Numbered from the stretch's first letter, positions 36,193 to 48,850 are shown. The stretch is DNA of 64,000 bases from Chrysoperla carnea (GCF_905475395.1 NC_058338.1:48643935-48707934); one strand, 5' to 3'. The notes: generated by a model from the sequence alone, not told the origin. Numbers and translations are program-made.

Positions 36193-39100
36193 TCTAGTTT
36201 TTTTTTAATATTTGGGTCAAATGTTTTATCAGTCATAAGCAATGGCAATCGCATTTGATCTATTTTAACAAACCAAAAAAAAAAGATAAAACATGAACGA
36301 GGATGTTATATTTGAAATTCTAGAATTGTTTAATAAAAATCGTTAGATTTAGATCCAATCAGTTCTATTGCTGAACTGCTAACCATTACCAATTATTCCA
36401 ATCGTCAATATTTTTTTCTTTCGTTCAAAGTAACTTCTATTCAAACAACGTCGTACTTATGTCAGCTATTATCAGAAATTTCAGCTCCTTCAATGAATTT
36501 AGTTTCATGAATTCGATCGGCGGGAGTGGTAGTTTTAGTTTTAGGAACGAAATAAAATCGAAGAAGGTCAAGTTGGAAAAATATAATAGATCACAGTTAC
36601 TGTTTTATTCTGGTGAATTAACATGATGAGTTTTCAATGGATCAATACGCTTTAATACGGTCAAATACAGCTTTTTACGTTTTCAAAAGAATCTGCATTT
36701 TTAGTCTAAAAAAATTGACAAAAATTATGATAATTATGTTGACGAATTTTCTGTAATAGGGACGTCGTAAACTTTTGTTAAAACTTGAGTCAAAGTCTTC
36801 AATCATTTCATTTATTATGACCTGTAAAGGTGTATTGGAAAGTGATTTTCGGCATAGTTTTTAAAGGTAAAATAAAGGAAAAAATTTTGAAATCATTATC
36901 GTGAGCTTTTCATATTTTTTCTGAATATCTTGAAAATTATTAATTTTCTGTTATTTCTAGGTTTGTCGAAAAATATTTGCAAATTATAGATATTTTTCAA
37001 TTTACAACTGAAGTTGGTAATAATTCGTCATCCACAGTGATATAATTTATATTCAGTTTTAGAATTTCAAATGAAACAAACTCATAGTCAATAGTTTCCG
37101 ATGATCCTCAATTTAGAACCAATTAAATTTTATTAAATATAAAAAAAAAATTGTATCTTGAGAAATAAGCGAAAGGAGACCAAATACTATAATTTTACTA
37201 CATAATCAATTCTTAAGGTACATCGTTGTATGGTTTGATATCAAAAAGTCTGATTTTACGATAAATGAATTTAGGTGAATATTTTAATAATTTACTTTTC
37301 ATAATTTTGATATTACCCCCGCGTAATTTGATGTGAAAAAATTGAATCAGTGTTGTCTTTTTGGATAATTTTAAAAGTGATATAGATGAGGATTAGATTT
37401 TTTACGTGATTTTGACTTGGGTAATAGAAAAACTGAAAATTAAACAAGTCTGAGTAAAATTTTTAACAGACTTTTAATAATATTACCAATTGTTTATCAA
37501 ATTAGACAATTTTCAACATTTTTTTTTTTAAATTTTAATATTATTGACATACTTTTTGAGAGTTTATTTCAAGAAAGTTATTTGTATCGTAAATGAGCTA
37601 CGCTTATGATGGTAAAATAATGAACTAAATAAAGCTAGTAAATTAAGATTCAGTTGTAACCCTCGGTACAAAAAAAGCTCCATAAAGTATAAAAAACGCA
37701 CATAATATTCGCAATTAGTTGGAGATGAACAGGGAAATCCTTAACACAACACAAAAGTGTTTTTAGGCTTGCAAAAACGAAATATGCACGATCTTAAAAA
37801 CGAAGAAATTATAGTGCAAAATTTTCCGAGTTATTTTCATAAATTAATCGCTTTGCAATTACGGATCAATAATTAAAAAAAAACCAATTATCCTAAAATG
37901 TCGACCTGATCATAATCAATAAATCCGTGTAATTGCTTCCGAAATTTTCTTGGAAACGATAAAACCATTGCTACTGTTTCAAAATGTTATGTCTTTTACT
38001 GTTCACTACGTTATCCTAATTTTTAAGAATAAAGCTTCCGAATTTAAACTATGTCGCAAATTCATTGACAATCGAACAATTGTGTTTTCTTTTCTATCCT
38101 AGTCTTCATTCTTAAAGTTATCTATGATTACTTTTCAGTTTTGGATTTTTAACCGATATTATCAGTCATCTACTTTGAGTGCCTTCTCTTCAACTCTCCA
38201 ACCGTATATTCCAAATCTCCTTACTTGTAAAAAACTGGCAGTTCCTGAACCAATTATGTCAGTAGTTTATGAAAATAACTCTGTAATAATTGAAAACTAT
38301 TGGCGCGGCGGATCTATCTAGTTTGTTATGGATACCTAAAATAAATTGTGAACATTGGAGTTTCTTTTTTCAGACATTTCTGAACATTTCGTTTCGAAAT
38401 CATTTTCGTTACTTTACTTGACACGCGTACGTGTGTGAATAAGATTATCTTAATGTTACATTTCAACCTGTTCACTACCATCTAAAATTTTTCTTGCGAT
38501 TTTCATATCATATCCAAACTTAACGTATTAAATATGTAAGTTATAATTAAATAGACTCATAGAAAATTTAACTTAATTAATTATATACGATTTAGAAAAT
38601 TCGTAGAAGTTAAATAACTATGAGTAATATAGTGAAATATTAACCATTATGATCTTAATATATTATTTAGTTCATTTTTTTATCACATAAGGCGTAACAG
38701 TCGTATGAAGTTTATTTTTCTATGATTCATTTAAAAAAATAAAGTCTCGAAACACAAAAAACCATCAGATAATACACTCATAGAAAATAAAGTGTTCTAA
38801 ATCAGTTTTTAAGGTCCGTATTATATTTTTGATTAAATTAAAATAGAAAATAATTATTTAACACTTCTATGTGTGCCATATTATATTATTTTATATATAT
38901 ATTTTATATTTTATAATGATGTTTTTATTATATCATTTACCAAACAATATTTTATTAAATTATTTTTTTATATTCAAACCAAAAATTATCTGTGTTATTT
39001 ATATTTTAATCCTAATTTCCTTGTTGTGGCCACAAATTAAGACTCATTTACCGATTTTGAAGAATCGGCTTGGTTGAATTTTACAATATTCGAGAATAAA

Positions 39101-40072
39101 GCACGACATATACGATCCGGTATACTTTTCAGATAAAACTGTAGAGGAATATCTGTACAGGATATAGTACGAACACGCTACGGTAAGCCAGACTATTTGA
39201 GCTTGAAAGATAGTGAGCAAACAAGAAGATCGCATTAGTCGATTTGTTGATGACCGCATGAAGTGTAAAAATAATCGAAAACTTAAAGTTTGGTGTAAAG
39301 ATTGGCTTATAAAGAGAAATGAATACACACTCATACAAGATTACTTAAAAGTTAAGTTTAGAGCCTACCGACTATTATAATTATTTTCGGATATTTTATA
39401 AATTAGAAGAAAATTTCGGCAATATTTCACAAGACCACTAGTTGAAGCTACCACCAAATTTCCAACTCCCTATCTATAGTTTTAGAGAAAATGAACACCA
39501 TAGTTTGCGCCCTCGAGGGTAAACAGCGACGTTTAGGAAAAAAATGTTTCAAGCAAAATTTTTTATTTTTTATAAGGAATATTTTAATATTTAATTTGTG
39601 TTCTATCTCTAACAGTTTATAAGTGAGTCCTACAGACCCAAGACCCAATTGACCTATGTTGTTCATTTACGAACTCTACCTCTCTTTTTACGCCCTAAGT
39701 ACTCTTTTCGTCTTTGAGTTATCGTGTCCACAGACGGGCATACAATCGGAAATGGACTATATAGGTGATTTTATGAACATCTATTGATAACTGGGAGTTG
39801 CAACTCGCCAACTGGCGTTAATAATTCGTACTAATTAAAATCAGAAGAAGACCCGGATTCAGTAGTTACAATTTCGACTACCAGATGGTGATACTTGTAC
39901 TTAGCATTTTTTAAGGCCAATAAAAATATTCAAATTCAAATCAGATATATCATAATTATTATGATATATGATTATAATAGGTTAAGTGATAAAAAAAGAA
40001 AATAGATTAATTAATTAGGTAAATAATTTTTATTAGATAACAAATGTAAGCATGTACTTACATAAAACACAA
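36193..40072. other. Intergenic region between acyltransferase and CO2-type gustatory receptor
   Basis: The acyltransferase 3' UTR and poly(A) signal occupy the first 150 bases. The rest is AT-rich with no ORF I can support. It includes a truncated copy of the (GTCY)n element (39505-39790), followed by a short stretch (39791-39842) that is also found inverted in a HERC2 intron near 9715-9785. The receptor's poly(A) signal, read on the minus strand, lies at 40029-40034. Confidence -1.
39505..39790 (+). mobile_element. (GTCY)n element, family 1, partial copy
   Basis: It contains CCCTCGAGGGTAAACAGC, TTCTATCTCTAACAG, CCCAAGACCCAATTGACC, GAGTTATCGTGTCCACAG and GGTGATTTTATGAACA. The (GTCY)n tract here has decayed to one or two units. 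Confidence -1.
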
Positions 40073-43000
40073 TTAAAGACTAACATTTCGTTTTGAAAAA
40101 CTGACTTTAAATTGTACAAGCACAATCATGTACAAAGCCATTGATGTTATCATCTGTAATCAAAAATAATTTTCATTATTTTAAAACTAGCAGCCCACCC
40201 GCTTCGCTGGTTAATTACACTTAGCCGCTGGTTAATCCCACTTAATAACCGCTTATTGCTCCCATTCATGAACCAAAATATTCAAGGACTTTTAACATAA
40301 GTATACATTGCAATGAGAGGCTAATTTAGGCACTTATGGCGGCCCTTAAGATTTTAATTCTACTTTTCTTTAGTGATAATCTTTTTGTTCATTTTTTGAT
40401 CAATTTCATGAAATATACATAGAGATAAAATAATTTTTAAATTCGAACTAGTAGTTCCTGAGATTAGTGCCTTCAACTAAACAAACAAACAAACTCTTCA
40501 ACTTTATAAATCAATTCGCATTCTGAAAATATGCGTTTTCCATGAAAACGTAAACACTTAGCTATAGAGTTAATGGTATTTCAAAAAGAATTTCATTTTA
40601 CATCTGCTGTTGACATAAAAGACAGGGTGTTTTATTTAAGTTAAACAAGTTATTTCCGTTTAGAACGTTTTGTAATTTTTTAAGTCATAATTTTATGACA
40701 ACTTGTACCTATACGCAATTCAATTATCCACAATTGTAACATAAAACTCAATCCATTAGTAGACTCCAAAGTTGAATTTGGTTTGAAAAACGGTTATAGG
40801 CTTTGAGAATTTAAACGTTAAAATTGTACCAAATTTTCAGAAATTATAGAATATATCGAAAACCGTGAAGTTAAAGTGAGGTACTTAAACCTTTATAAAA
40901 CTCATTTTTATTTTGACTGTAGAACATGAAAACAAAATAATATACAGGGTGTTCATTTGGAAAAACCTGGATACTTTTTGTGTTTTTCGTATACATTCTG
41001 TAAATTACGAAAATAAAAAATTTTTCTAATCTTTCGTGTCGTTTCACGTGAATAACCCTGTATATGGTATATACTTAGGAAAATCACGTAAGAAGAGTTA
41101 AAAAAATTATTATAGGTAAACAAAGTATTAGAATTTTTTTAACTTTTTGACATTTTTTTTTACACACTTCCGTGATGCATATATAAACGACCGTTAAATG
41201 AGAACGGTTTCAAATTTCGAAGGTCTGACAATTTTTTTCAAAAATATCTATTGATTTTAAAGGAACAATTCTCTCAATTTTGCCGATGTACCACCTCCGT
41301 ATAGAACATTTTCCTTTAATTTTTTTTACTCATTTTATTTGATATTCGATCACGTTGCTTTTAGTTATTGTGGATTAATTATTATATTTTGAGTGGTACT
41401 TTCGAATGAACAATTAGGTACTTTTAATATTATACTTACTGAAGTGAAATAATTGCGATTTACAATTGCGTAGCCTTTTAATGACACATTTGGTGGATTC
41501 ATTTCGATTGCTTGTAAAAATAGTTGTATCTAAAAATTAAAATTGCTAACTAAGTATATACGATAATTATTGCAAAAAATTAATTGTAATTTTTATAGTG
41601 AATTCTGCTAACTAATCTTATGAAGTAATATTCATTAATATCACTACGAATGTATTTCACAAAGATTCGGAGAGTTCGTATTATGAAATTATTATGGAGA
41701 ACTTCCCTTGCTCGAAACACTAGGTTTTCCTGTACGAGTTCTTCCTAGTATACTAACGTAAAACAAATTATACTGCGTTAAATTACACATTGATCCATTT
41801 CCTTCTTAAAAAGATGATATGACATTTATTATAGAAGTCAAAATTAAGCTGGTATGGTAGAAAATAAGGTCACAGAACTTTGTCAATTAATCAATTTTCT
41901 AATTTTTTAAAAATAAATAGGTACTGTTATCACCATAATAGTATTCATTTCCTTGCCCTCACTTTAGCAACTCAAAAAAATAAAATCGGTTTTTTGTAGT
42001 CGGATAAAAACAAAAATAAACTAAGCCCAACTAGACTTAGCCCAACTTCATATTAAAAAAAGTACAAATATATAAACAGGGCCTTTGTCTACTCCTATTT
42101 AGTTACCGTGTTACCCATATATTTAGTGCTATATTTTTATGTTATCATTATCAAGAAAGTTCTGTAATGTCATTTATGAAATAAGTATTAAGAATGTCCA
42201 TCGAAAGTGATCCATGATACCTTCGCCAATTTTATATCTGGATCTCTTTAGGGTATTGTATTGCAATGTCGTCTATACATGTTATATATGGAAAATTTAA
42301 TGCTTGGCTTCTACCTATTTCAACTTACCTCTGCAATGGCCGCACTTTCAATCCCCTTCATATCAATTGAAAAAAGTACAGCTTGTATTCGTTTTGTAAC
42401 CGCTCCCGAAGCGTTGTAAGCGCAATCACAAAAAATATACAGCAATGCCAAACAATATAAGCTATCCACCAATAATCCTAATTCTTTAAATGTCAAAGTA
42501 AATCCAGTATCAATGACTTCCGATAAGAAACCATACAAAGCGATTGTAATGTTCACAAACATAAATAAACTAAATGTTGAATATGTACGAGCGTAAGCGT
42601 TTCCAAGACGTTGTAATATTTCACTTAACGCTAACCATAAATGACGATAGTAAGAAATAATATACGGAGCACATCGTTTATCAATTTCACCCTGAAAACT
42701 TTCCGCTAGAGCATTACTAGCATCTCTAACACCTCGACAATTTATATACCATAAAGCAACATTCATGTTGATCATCGTTATAATGTGATAGTATGCACAT
42801 GTGTGCCATGGTGTAAAACCTTCCAGCAGGGAACTTAACGCCCATAAAAATGCTAATGCAAAACCTAAACATGCAATGGAAATTACTGCGATTAAGGTTT
42901 GTAAATTTGGAAATTCTAAATTTTTCCCAGTTATACGATAATACCGAAGCTGAAAAAAAAAAATGTTTGTAAATCAGTTAGCAGTTTAATTTTTTTAGGT

Positions 43001-46000
43001 CCATAACTAGGGCGTGGCAAAGGAGACACCCGCCACCGGCGCAACAGAAATAGAGGCGCAAAACTTAACGTATGTTTTATACGTAAAACAAAAAGTTAGT
43101 AAAGAATCATGTAAAAGGCGCATTGTTTTACATAAAGTTATAAAGTTATAAAATTCGATGCTGTGGATAATACAGGCAAATTTGATCAGATTTTATTTAA
43201 ATTTTTTTTGAAACCCACTAACTTTGGGTCATTTTTTCAGCTGTGATGTCAGTTTTTCGCTAGCTATCATTTATGTGCTTAATTATGTGACCAGCACTCC
43301 ACCTTCTTGAAACCTGTTAAAGCTAGAATAATTTTGATCACAAATTTGAAAAGTATGACCCAAATTTAGTAGGATTACATACTTGGTTTATCAAAATTGG
43401 ATAACGAACCGAGCTAGGTTAATTTTGATCACAAATTTGAAAATTAAGACCCAACTTTAGTAGGATTACACACTTGGTTTATCAAAATTGGATAAAATTA
43501 GGGTGTGATAGAGTAAAATTATATTTTTTGGATTTTGATGACGTCATGAAGTTAAAAAATTCAATTTTTTTGATAACAGAGGCATATTTGATCCGATTTT
43601 ATTGGAATTTTTTTTGAAACCCACTAATTTTGGGTCGAATTTTTCAGCTTTGATGTCAGTTTTTTGCTAGCTATCATTTATGGGCTTAATTTCGGGACCA
43701 GGACTCCAAATTCTTGAAATCTATTATAGCAAGGTTAATTTTGACCACAAATTTGAAAAGTATGACTCAAATTTAGTAGGATTCCATATTTGGTTTATCA
43801 AAATTGAGTAAAATTTGGGAAAAATAGAGCAAAATTAAATTTTTTGGATTTTGATGACGTCATGAAGTTAAAAAATTCAATTTTTTTGATAACAGAGGCA
43901 TATTTGATCCGATTTTATTGGAATTTTTTTTGAAACCCACTAATTTTGGGTCGAATTTTTCAGCTTTGATGTCAGTTTTTTGCTAGCTATCATTTATGGG
44001 CTTAATTTTGGGACCAGGACTCCAAATTCTTGAAATCTATTATAGCTAGGTTAATTTTGACAACAAATTTGAAAAGTATGACTCAAATTTAGTAGGATTC
44101 CATATTTGGTTTATCAAAATTGAGTAAAATTTGGGAAAGATAGAGCAAAATTAAATTTTTTGGATTTTGATGACGTCATGAAGTTAAAAAATTCAATTTT
44201 TTTGATAACAGAGGCATATTTGTTCCGATTTTATTGGAATTTTTTTTGAAACCCACTAATTTTAGGTCGAATTTTTCAGCTTTGATGTCAGTTTTTTGCT
44301 AGCTATCATTTATGGGCTTAATTTCGGAACCAGGACTCCAAATTCTTGAAATCTATTATAGCAAGGTTAATTTTGACCACAAATTTGAAAAGTATGACTC
44401 AAATTTAGTAGGATTCCATATTTGGTTTATCAAAATTGAGTAAAATTTGGGAAAAATAGAGCAAAATTAAATTTTTTGGATTTTGATGACGTCATGAAGT
44501 TAAAAAATTCAATTTTTTTGATAACAGAGGCATATTTGATCCGATTTTATTGGAATTTTTTTTGAAACCCACTAATTTTGGGTCGAATTTTTCAGCTTTG
44601 ATGTCAGTTTTTTGCTAGCTATCATTTATGGGCTTAATTTCGGGACCAGGACTCCAAATTCTTGAAATCTATTATAGCAAGGTTAATTTTGACCACAAAT
44701 TTGAAAAGTATGACTCAAATTTAGTAGGATTCTATATTTGGTTTATCAAAATTGAGTAAAATTTGGGAAAGATAGAGCAAAATTAAATTTTTTGGATTTT
44801 GATGACGTCATGAAGTTAAAAAATTCAATTTTTTTGATAACAGAGGCATATTTGATCCGATTTTATTGGAATTTTTTTTGAAACCCACTAATTTTGGGTC
44901 GAATTTTTCAGCTTTGATGTCAGTTTTTTGCTAGCTATCATTTATAGGCTTAATTTCGGGACCAGGACTCCAAATTCTTGAAATCTATTATAGCAAGGTT
45001 AATTTTGACCACAAATTTGAAAAGTATGACTCAAATTTAGTAGGATTCCATATTTGGTTTATCAAAATTGAGTAAAATTTGGGAAAAATAGAGCAAAATT
45101 AAATTTTTTGGATTTTGATGACGTCATGAAGTTAAAAAATTCAATTTTTTTGATAACAGAGGCATATTTGTTCCGATTTTATTGGAATTTTTTTTGAAAC
45201 CCACTAATTTTAGGTCGAATTTTTCAGCTTTGATGTCAGTTTTTTGCTAGCTATCATTTATGGGCTTAATTTCGGGACCAGGACTCCAAATTCTTGAAAT
45301 CTATTATAGCAAGGTTAATTTTGACCACAAATTTGAAAAGTATGACTCAAATTTAGTAGGATTACATACTTGATTTATTAAAATTGGATAAATTATGGAT
45401 GTGATAGAGCAAAATTAAATTTTTTGTTTTAAACCCAACCCAACAGTTAAAAAATATATAATTTCGGTATATGCATTCGATTTTTTTGATAACACAAGCA
45501 AATTTGATCGAATCTTATTGGAATTTTTTTTGAAACCCACTATTTTTGGGTCATTCTTTTCAGCTGTGATGTTAGTTTTTCGCTAGCTATCACTTATGAG
45601 TTTAATTCCGTGACCAGAACTCCATCTTCTTGAAACCTATTAGAGCTAGAATAATTTTGATCACAAATTTGAAAAGTATGACCCAAATTTAGTAGGATTA
45701 CATACTTGGTTTATAAAAGTTGGTTAAAATTTGGATGTGATAGAGCAAAATTAGGTTTTTTGTATTCTGATGACGTCAAAAAGTTGAAAAATTCGATTTT
45801 TTTGATAACACATGCAAATTTGACCCGATGTGATTGGAATTTTTTTGAAATCCACTAATTTTGGGCCATTATTTTCAGCTGCGTTGTTAGTTTTTCGCTA
45901 GCTATCACTAATGCTCTTAATTCTGTGACCAGGTCTCCACCTTCTTGAAACCTATTAGAGCTAGAATAATTTTGATCACAAATTTGAAAAGAATGACCCA

Positions 46001-48436
46001 AATTTAGTAGGATTATATACTTGGTTTATAAAAATTTTACTTTTTGATACATTTTAATGAACAGGGTATAATATATTAATATATAATATATTAATTACAG
46101 GGAATAATATATTAATAATAACTACAACTTTAATACAATTTTGTTTGTATTACTCTGTATTATTTACTTTATATATTATCAACAAAATTTCGATTTTGAA
46201 GGTTAATCATTTCCGTTGCAAAATACCCCAGTATCATTTAGGAGAGTAATGAGTTCCTTAAAAATGTTTTGCTCGGACACGTTGAGAGAAATCAATACTT
46301 TAATTTGATACTTTATTATTTGAATAAATTTAAAAAGTTTATCAATTAAATGTACAGACTCTTTAAAGCAAAAGGACACGATTATGGCGACTGTCCCTTA
46401 ATCAACCATTTTGGTTTTTTCCAAATATCTTGTAAGCTATTTATTTTAAGTTTGAGAGCGTTAATTTGTGGAAGTTCTGAAGATGACTAACAAGTTGAAA
46501 TGATCATCAACAAAATATTTTGATAAACAAAATTTTTAAAAATAAAGTGGATTTTAAGCAAATAAAATGTGTTTAATTAATCTTGTAAGCTAAACAAAAT
46601 TTCGAGAAATTTTAAATAACACAGATTTCAATTTTGTATTGATAAATGAAATTTTTTAGTACCTGATAATGGGTCCAAGAATTTTTGTAAACAGTGACAT
46701 CTTGTGCAACACTCCATCCAACAAACGGAATCCAAAAATGTGGTACCAAAAGTACTACGAAAATAATTGCATAAATATATTCATCAAATCGTCTATTTTC
46801 CATTGATGATAATATTTGCAATCGTTCATAGCCGATTACAAGAACCAACATTGATGTTAACATATAAAAAATTCCTGCATACCAGGTAGCAAATGAACAC
46901 CATCGAAACGTGATTTTTCCTAGAATTAAAAGTTCTAACCTTACGAATGTCCAAAAGAGCTGTGGGGTAGAGACATATAGGTACATCGCAAAAATATTTC
47001 GAAAAAAGTTCTTATGGCTGCTTTTTTCAATTTTTGTGAATTTTGTTTAAATCTTTCAATTCAATTGTGAAAAACAATAATTTTTCATTTTTTACTTTCT
47101 TTCTTGAAAATTTTATAGGATATATTTTTGTTGTAATTAAAATAATAATAATGGAGTTTAACCTCCGTTTCTCTGACATATAAACCTTATAACAGAGGCC
47201 ACCCACATCATTATTTGTTAATCTTTATTTAACTACATACATATTTACAATTACATTTTGATGTGGGTGGATTCGGTTATTTCGTTCTTATCCAAGCCCC
47301 CATTAATTATAATTGTTCACACTGCCGCTTCCTGGACTCGAATACGCAACCTCCCAGTCAGTAGCCAAACAGTCAATCACTGATCGCTCTGTTTTAATTA
47401 ATGCTCTTTAATGGGGTAAATCTACCGGATTTTGATAAACAATTCGGCAAATTTTGGGAGAAGGTTAATTTTTTTTAAACAGGTTTTTTTCGTTGTAAAA
47501 AACAAAAAAAAGGGACAGTTTATCTCTACATTGTTTTCTTTGGTGACGTTTTCTTGAATATAGCTGCTTCTACTGATAGGATTGACGCGCATAAAGCTAC
47601 TACCTTGCCTACTATCGAACCCTGGATAAACTAGCCTCAAAATCTTAAGAAAACTGCATTAACCTCATATTCTCAACATTCTCTGATAACACTAATAATC
47701 CTTTCTTATATGTTAAGCATTGGAAAATTCTCGTATAAAATAAGAGAAATACCCGTTTTTCATTCCGCACACCTTCCTAAATAATGTGACTTGGGAATCT
47801 ACTGTCATAGAATCTGTATATCAGATGGCAACATTTTCAGTCTACACTTTATTAACAATAGCTTAAATGACACAAAATTGGCCATCTGAGAAACTATGCA
47901 TTTAAACCAAATAAAACGTATTAGGAACAGAAACTGTTTATTACGGCCGAAACTTTTGAACAATAATATTATTATCTACCAAAAAAATTCTTAACTAAAG
48001 TAAGTATAGAAACTCTTTTTAGAAAATCAAGAAAAACTCTCGAGTTTTTCGAAAACAAGGAGACCGTTACTTATTTCTCCGTTTGAATACAATAAAAAAC
48101 TTTACCTATTTCCCCTCTCTGTAAGGGCATAACACCCATAAGTACGAATAATACAAGCAACAATTTATGATCTCTATAAAATTGATCGTGGTCATTTAAA
48201 GTTTTGCCATTAGCGGAGCTAAGTGGTAAACGTGATCGTATTCCTTCTAATCTTGCACTCTCCTTAATTTTTAATTTTCCTTTATCTTTTTGTCCAATTT
48301 CTTTTTCTAACATTATTAAGTCCATATCCTCCATTTGACGTTCAAAAAATCTAAAATTGTAAATTTTTGTTTATGAATATTTTCGATGTAACTGGAAATA
48401 TTTAGTTTAGTATATTTACTTGTTCTTGGTATACAT
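40073..48436 (-). CDS. Gustatory receptor of the insect CO2-receptor lineage (Gr21a/Gr63a, Gr1-3 type)
   Basis: Seven-transmembrane inverted-topology ion channel subunit; relatives form the CO2 receptor of sensory neurons (family knowledge). Exons in transcript order: 48420-48436 (proposed 17-base start exon), 48106-48350, 46663-46919, 42329-42949, 41440-41529, 40073-40153, giving about 436 aa. Lineage-typical motifs are DQFYRDHKLLLVLF, RFDEYIYAIIFVVLLVPHFW, IPFVGWSVAQDVTVYK, LRYYRITGKNLEFP, YARTYSTFSLFMFVNITIAL, YGFLSEVIDTGF and FKELGLLVDSLY. Then come FLQAIEMNPPNVSLKGYA and, near the C-terminus, Y-x5-QF (YMIVLVQF), the gustatory-receptor signature with Leu in place of Thr. The last three introns are phase 0, as is usual in this family. 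A poly(A) signal lies about 40 bases after the stop. Which of the three CO2 subunits it is cannot be settled by eye. If the mini-exon is wrong, the Met at 48332-48334 would give 425 aa. Confidence -1.
40188..40512 (-). repeat. Dispersed repeat, family 3, minus-oriented copy
   Basis: It shares the words CCCGCTTCGCTGG, ACTTTTAACATAAGTATAC, TGAGAGG and GTAGTTCCTGAGATTA with the copies at about 21790-22150 and 8076-8260. It sits just upstream of the last receptor exon, inside its intron. No coding capacity is visible. Confidence -1.
40941..41064. mobile_element. Short MITE with 10-bp terminal inverted repeats, in receptor intron 5
   Basis: The ends are TATACAGGGT and ACCCTGTATA, a perfect 10-base inverted repeat enclosing about 104 bases. 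Several other elements in the window start with the same TACAGGGTG-like word. It lies in the last intron of the receptor gene. Confidence -1.
42950..46662 (-). other. Intron 3 of the CO2-type receptor, mostly satellite DNA
   Basis: The intron separates the exon ending THYQ from the exon beginning LRYYR and is phase 0. About 2.9 kb of its 3.7 kb is a tandem array. Flanks are AT-rich without other recognisable content. Confidence -1.
43148..46040. repeat. Tandem satellite array, 316-bp unit, about nine copies
   Basis: The anchor word GATGACGTCATGAAG starts at 43537, 43853, 44169, 44485, 44801 and 45117, exactly 316 bases apart each time. The central copies differ at only a few positions. The first copy (from about 43148) and the last two (about 45430 and 45769 onward) are clearly diverged; the copy near 45431 has lost the GACGTC word, and the first holds a partial internal duplication (43400-43500). 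Divergent edges around a homogeneous centre are typical of unequal exchange. No ORF is present. Confidence -1.
47330..47392 (-). repeat. tRNA-like SINE remnant (minus strand)
   Basis: The minus strand reads GGGAGGTTGCGTATTCGAGT followed by CCAGG, a good B box with T-arm context. The upstream A box is weak. No cloverleaf closes, so a pseudogene or SINE head is the better call. It lies in the receptor intron between 46920 and 48105. Confidence -1.
47602..47640 (-). repeat. tRNA-like B-box remnant (minus strand)
   Basis: The minus strand reads ATCCAGGGTTCGATAGTAGG, a B-box-like word with part of a T stem. No A box is seen. Likely the decayed end of a SINE. Confidence -1.
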
Positions 48437-48674
48437 TATGACTTTTTTTAGTCTTACTGCTTCAAAACAATAGATGTCAAACGTGTGTCGATAAATGCAA
48501 AAAGTATTAAAAATATAGAATGAAAGTTTATTTTATGACTAAATTTTTCAAGGGTAAAGGTGAAAAAGAAGTGATAGTTTATCGAACAAGTTCGAAAACT
48601 GTCTTCTATAGGGTTCTTATGTATACTAACAATAACAATTGTTTTGAAATACTCATGTTACTATTACATTTTAT

Positions 48675-48850
48675 TTAGTTTCACCTGTCCCGTTGTCTGT
48701 CTGTAACCAAATCTTGCAAGTATAATTTGATCCACTTTCCGGTTTCCGATTGAGCTGAAATTTTGCATGCAATTTAGTTTGGATAACAATGCATGGTGTA
48801 AGGTTGTGGCGTCCTGATTTTCCCATCGCTTCCACCATACTTAATACATA
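48675..48850. repeat. Dispersed repeat fragment upstream of the receptor gene
   Basis: It contains CCGTTGTCTGTCTGTAACC, TTGATCCACTTTCCGG and GATTGAGCTGAAATTTTGCA. The GTCTGTCTG plus GAGCTGAAATTT layout is similar in kind to family 1, but the flanking words differ, so I treat it as separate. Confidence -1.

Noticed and set aside
38124..38321. Small plus-strand open frame as an extra chemoreceptor exon
   Set aside because: No receptor motif and the wrong strand for the neighbouring receptor gene.
43148..46040. Regular spaced repeats as a CRISPR array
   Set aside because: The entire 316-base unit is repeated with no unique spacers, and the context is an insect gene. It is satellite DNA.
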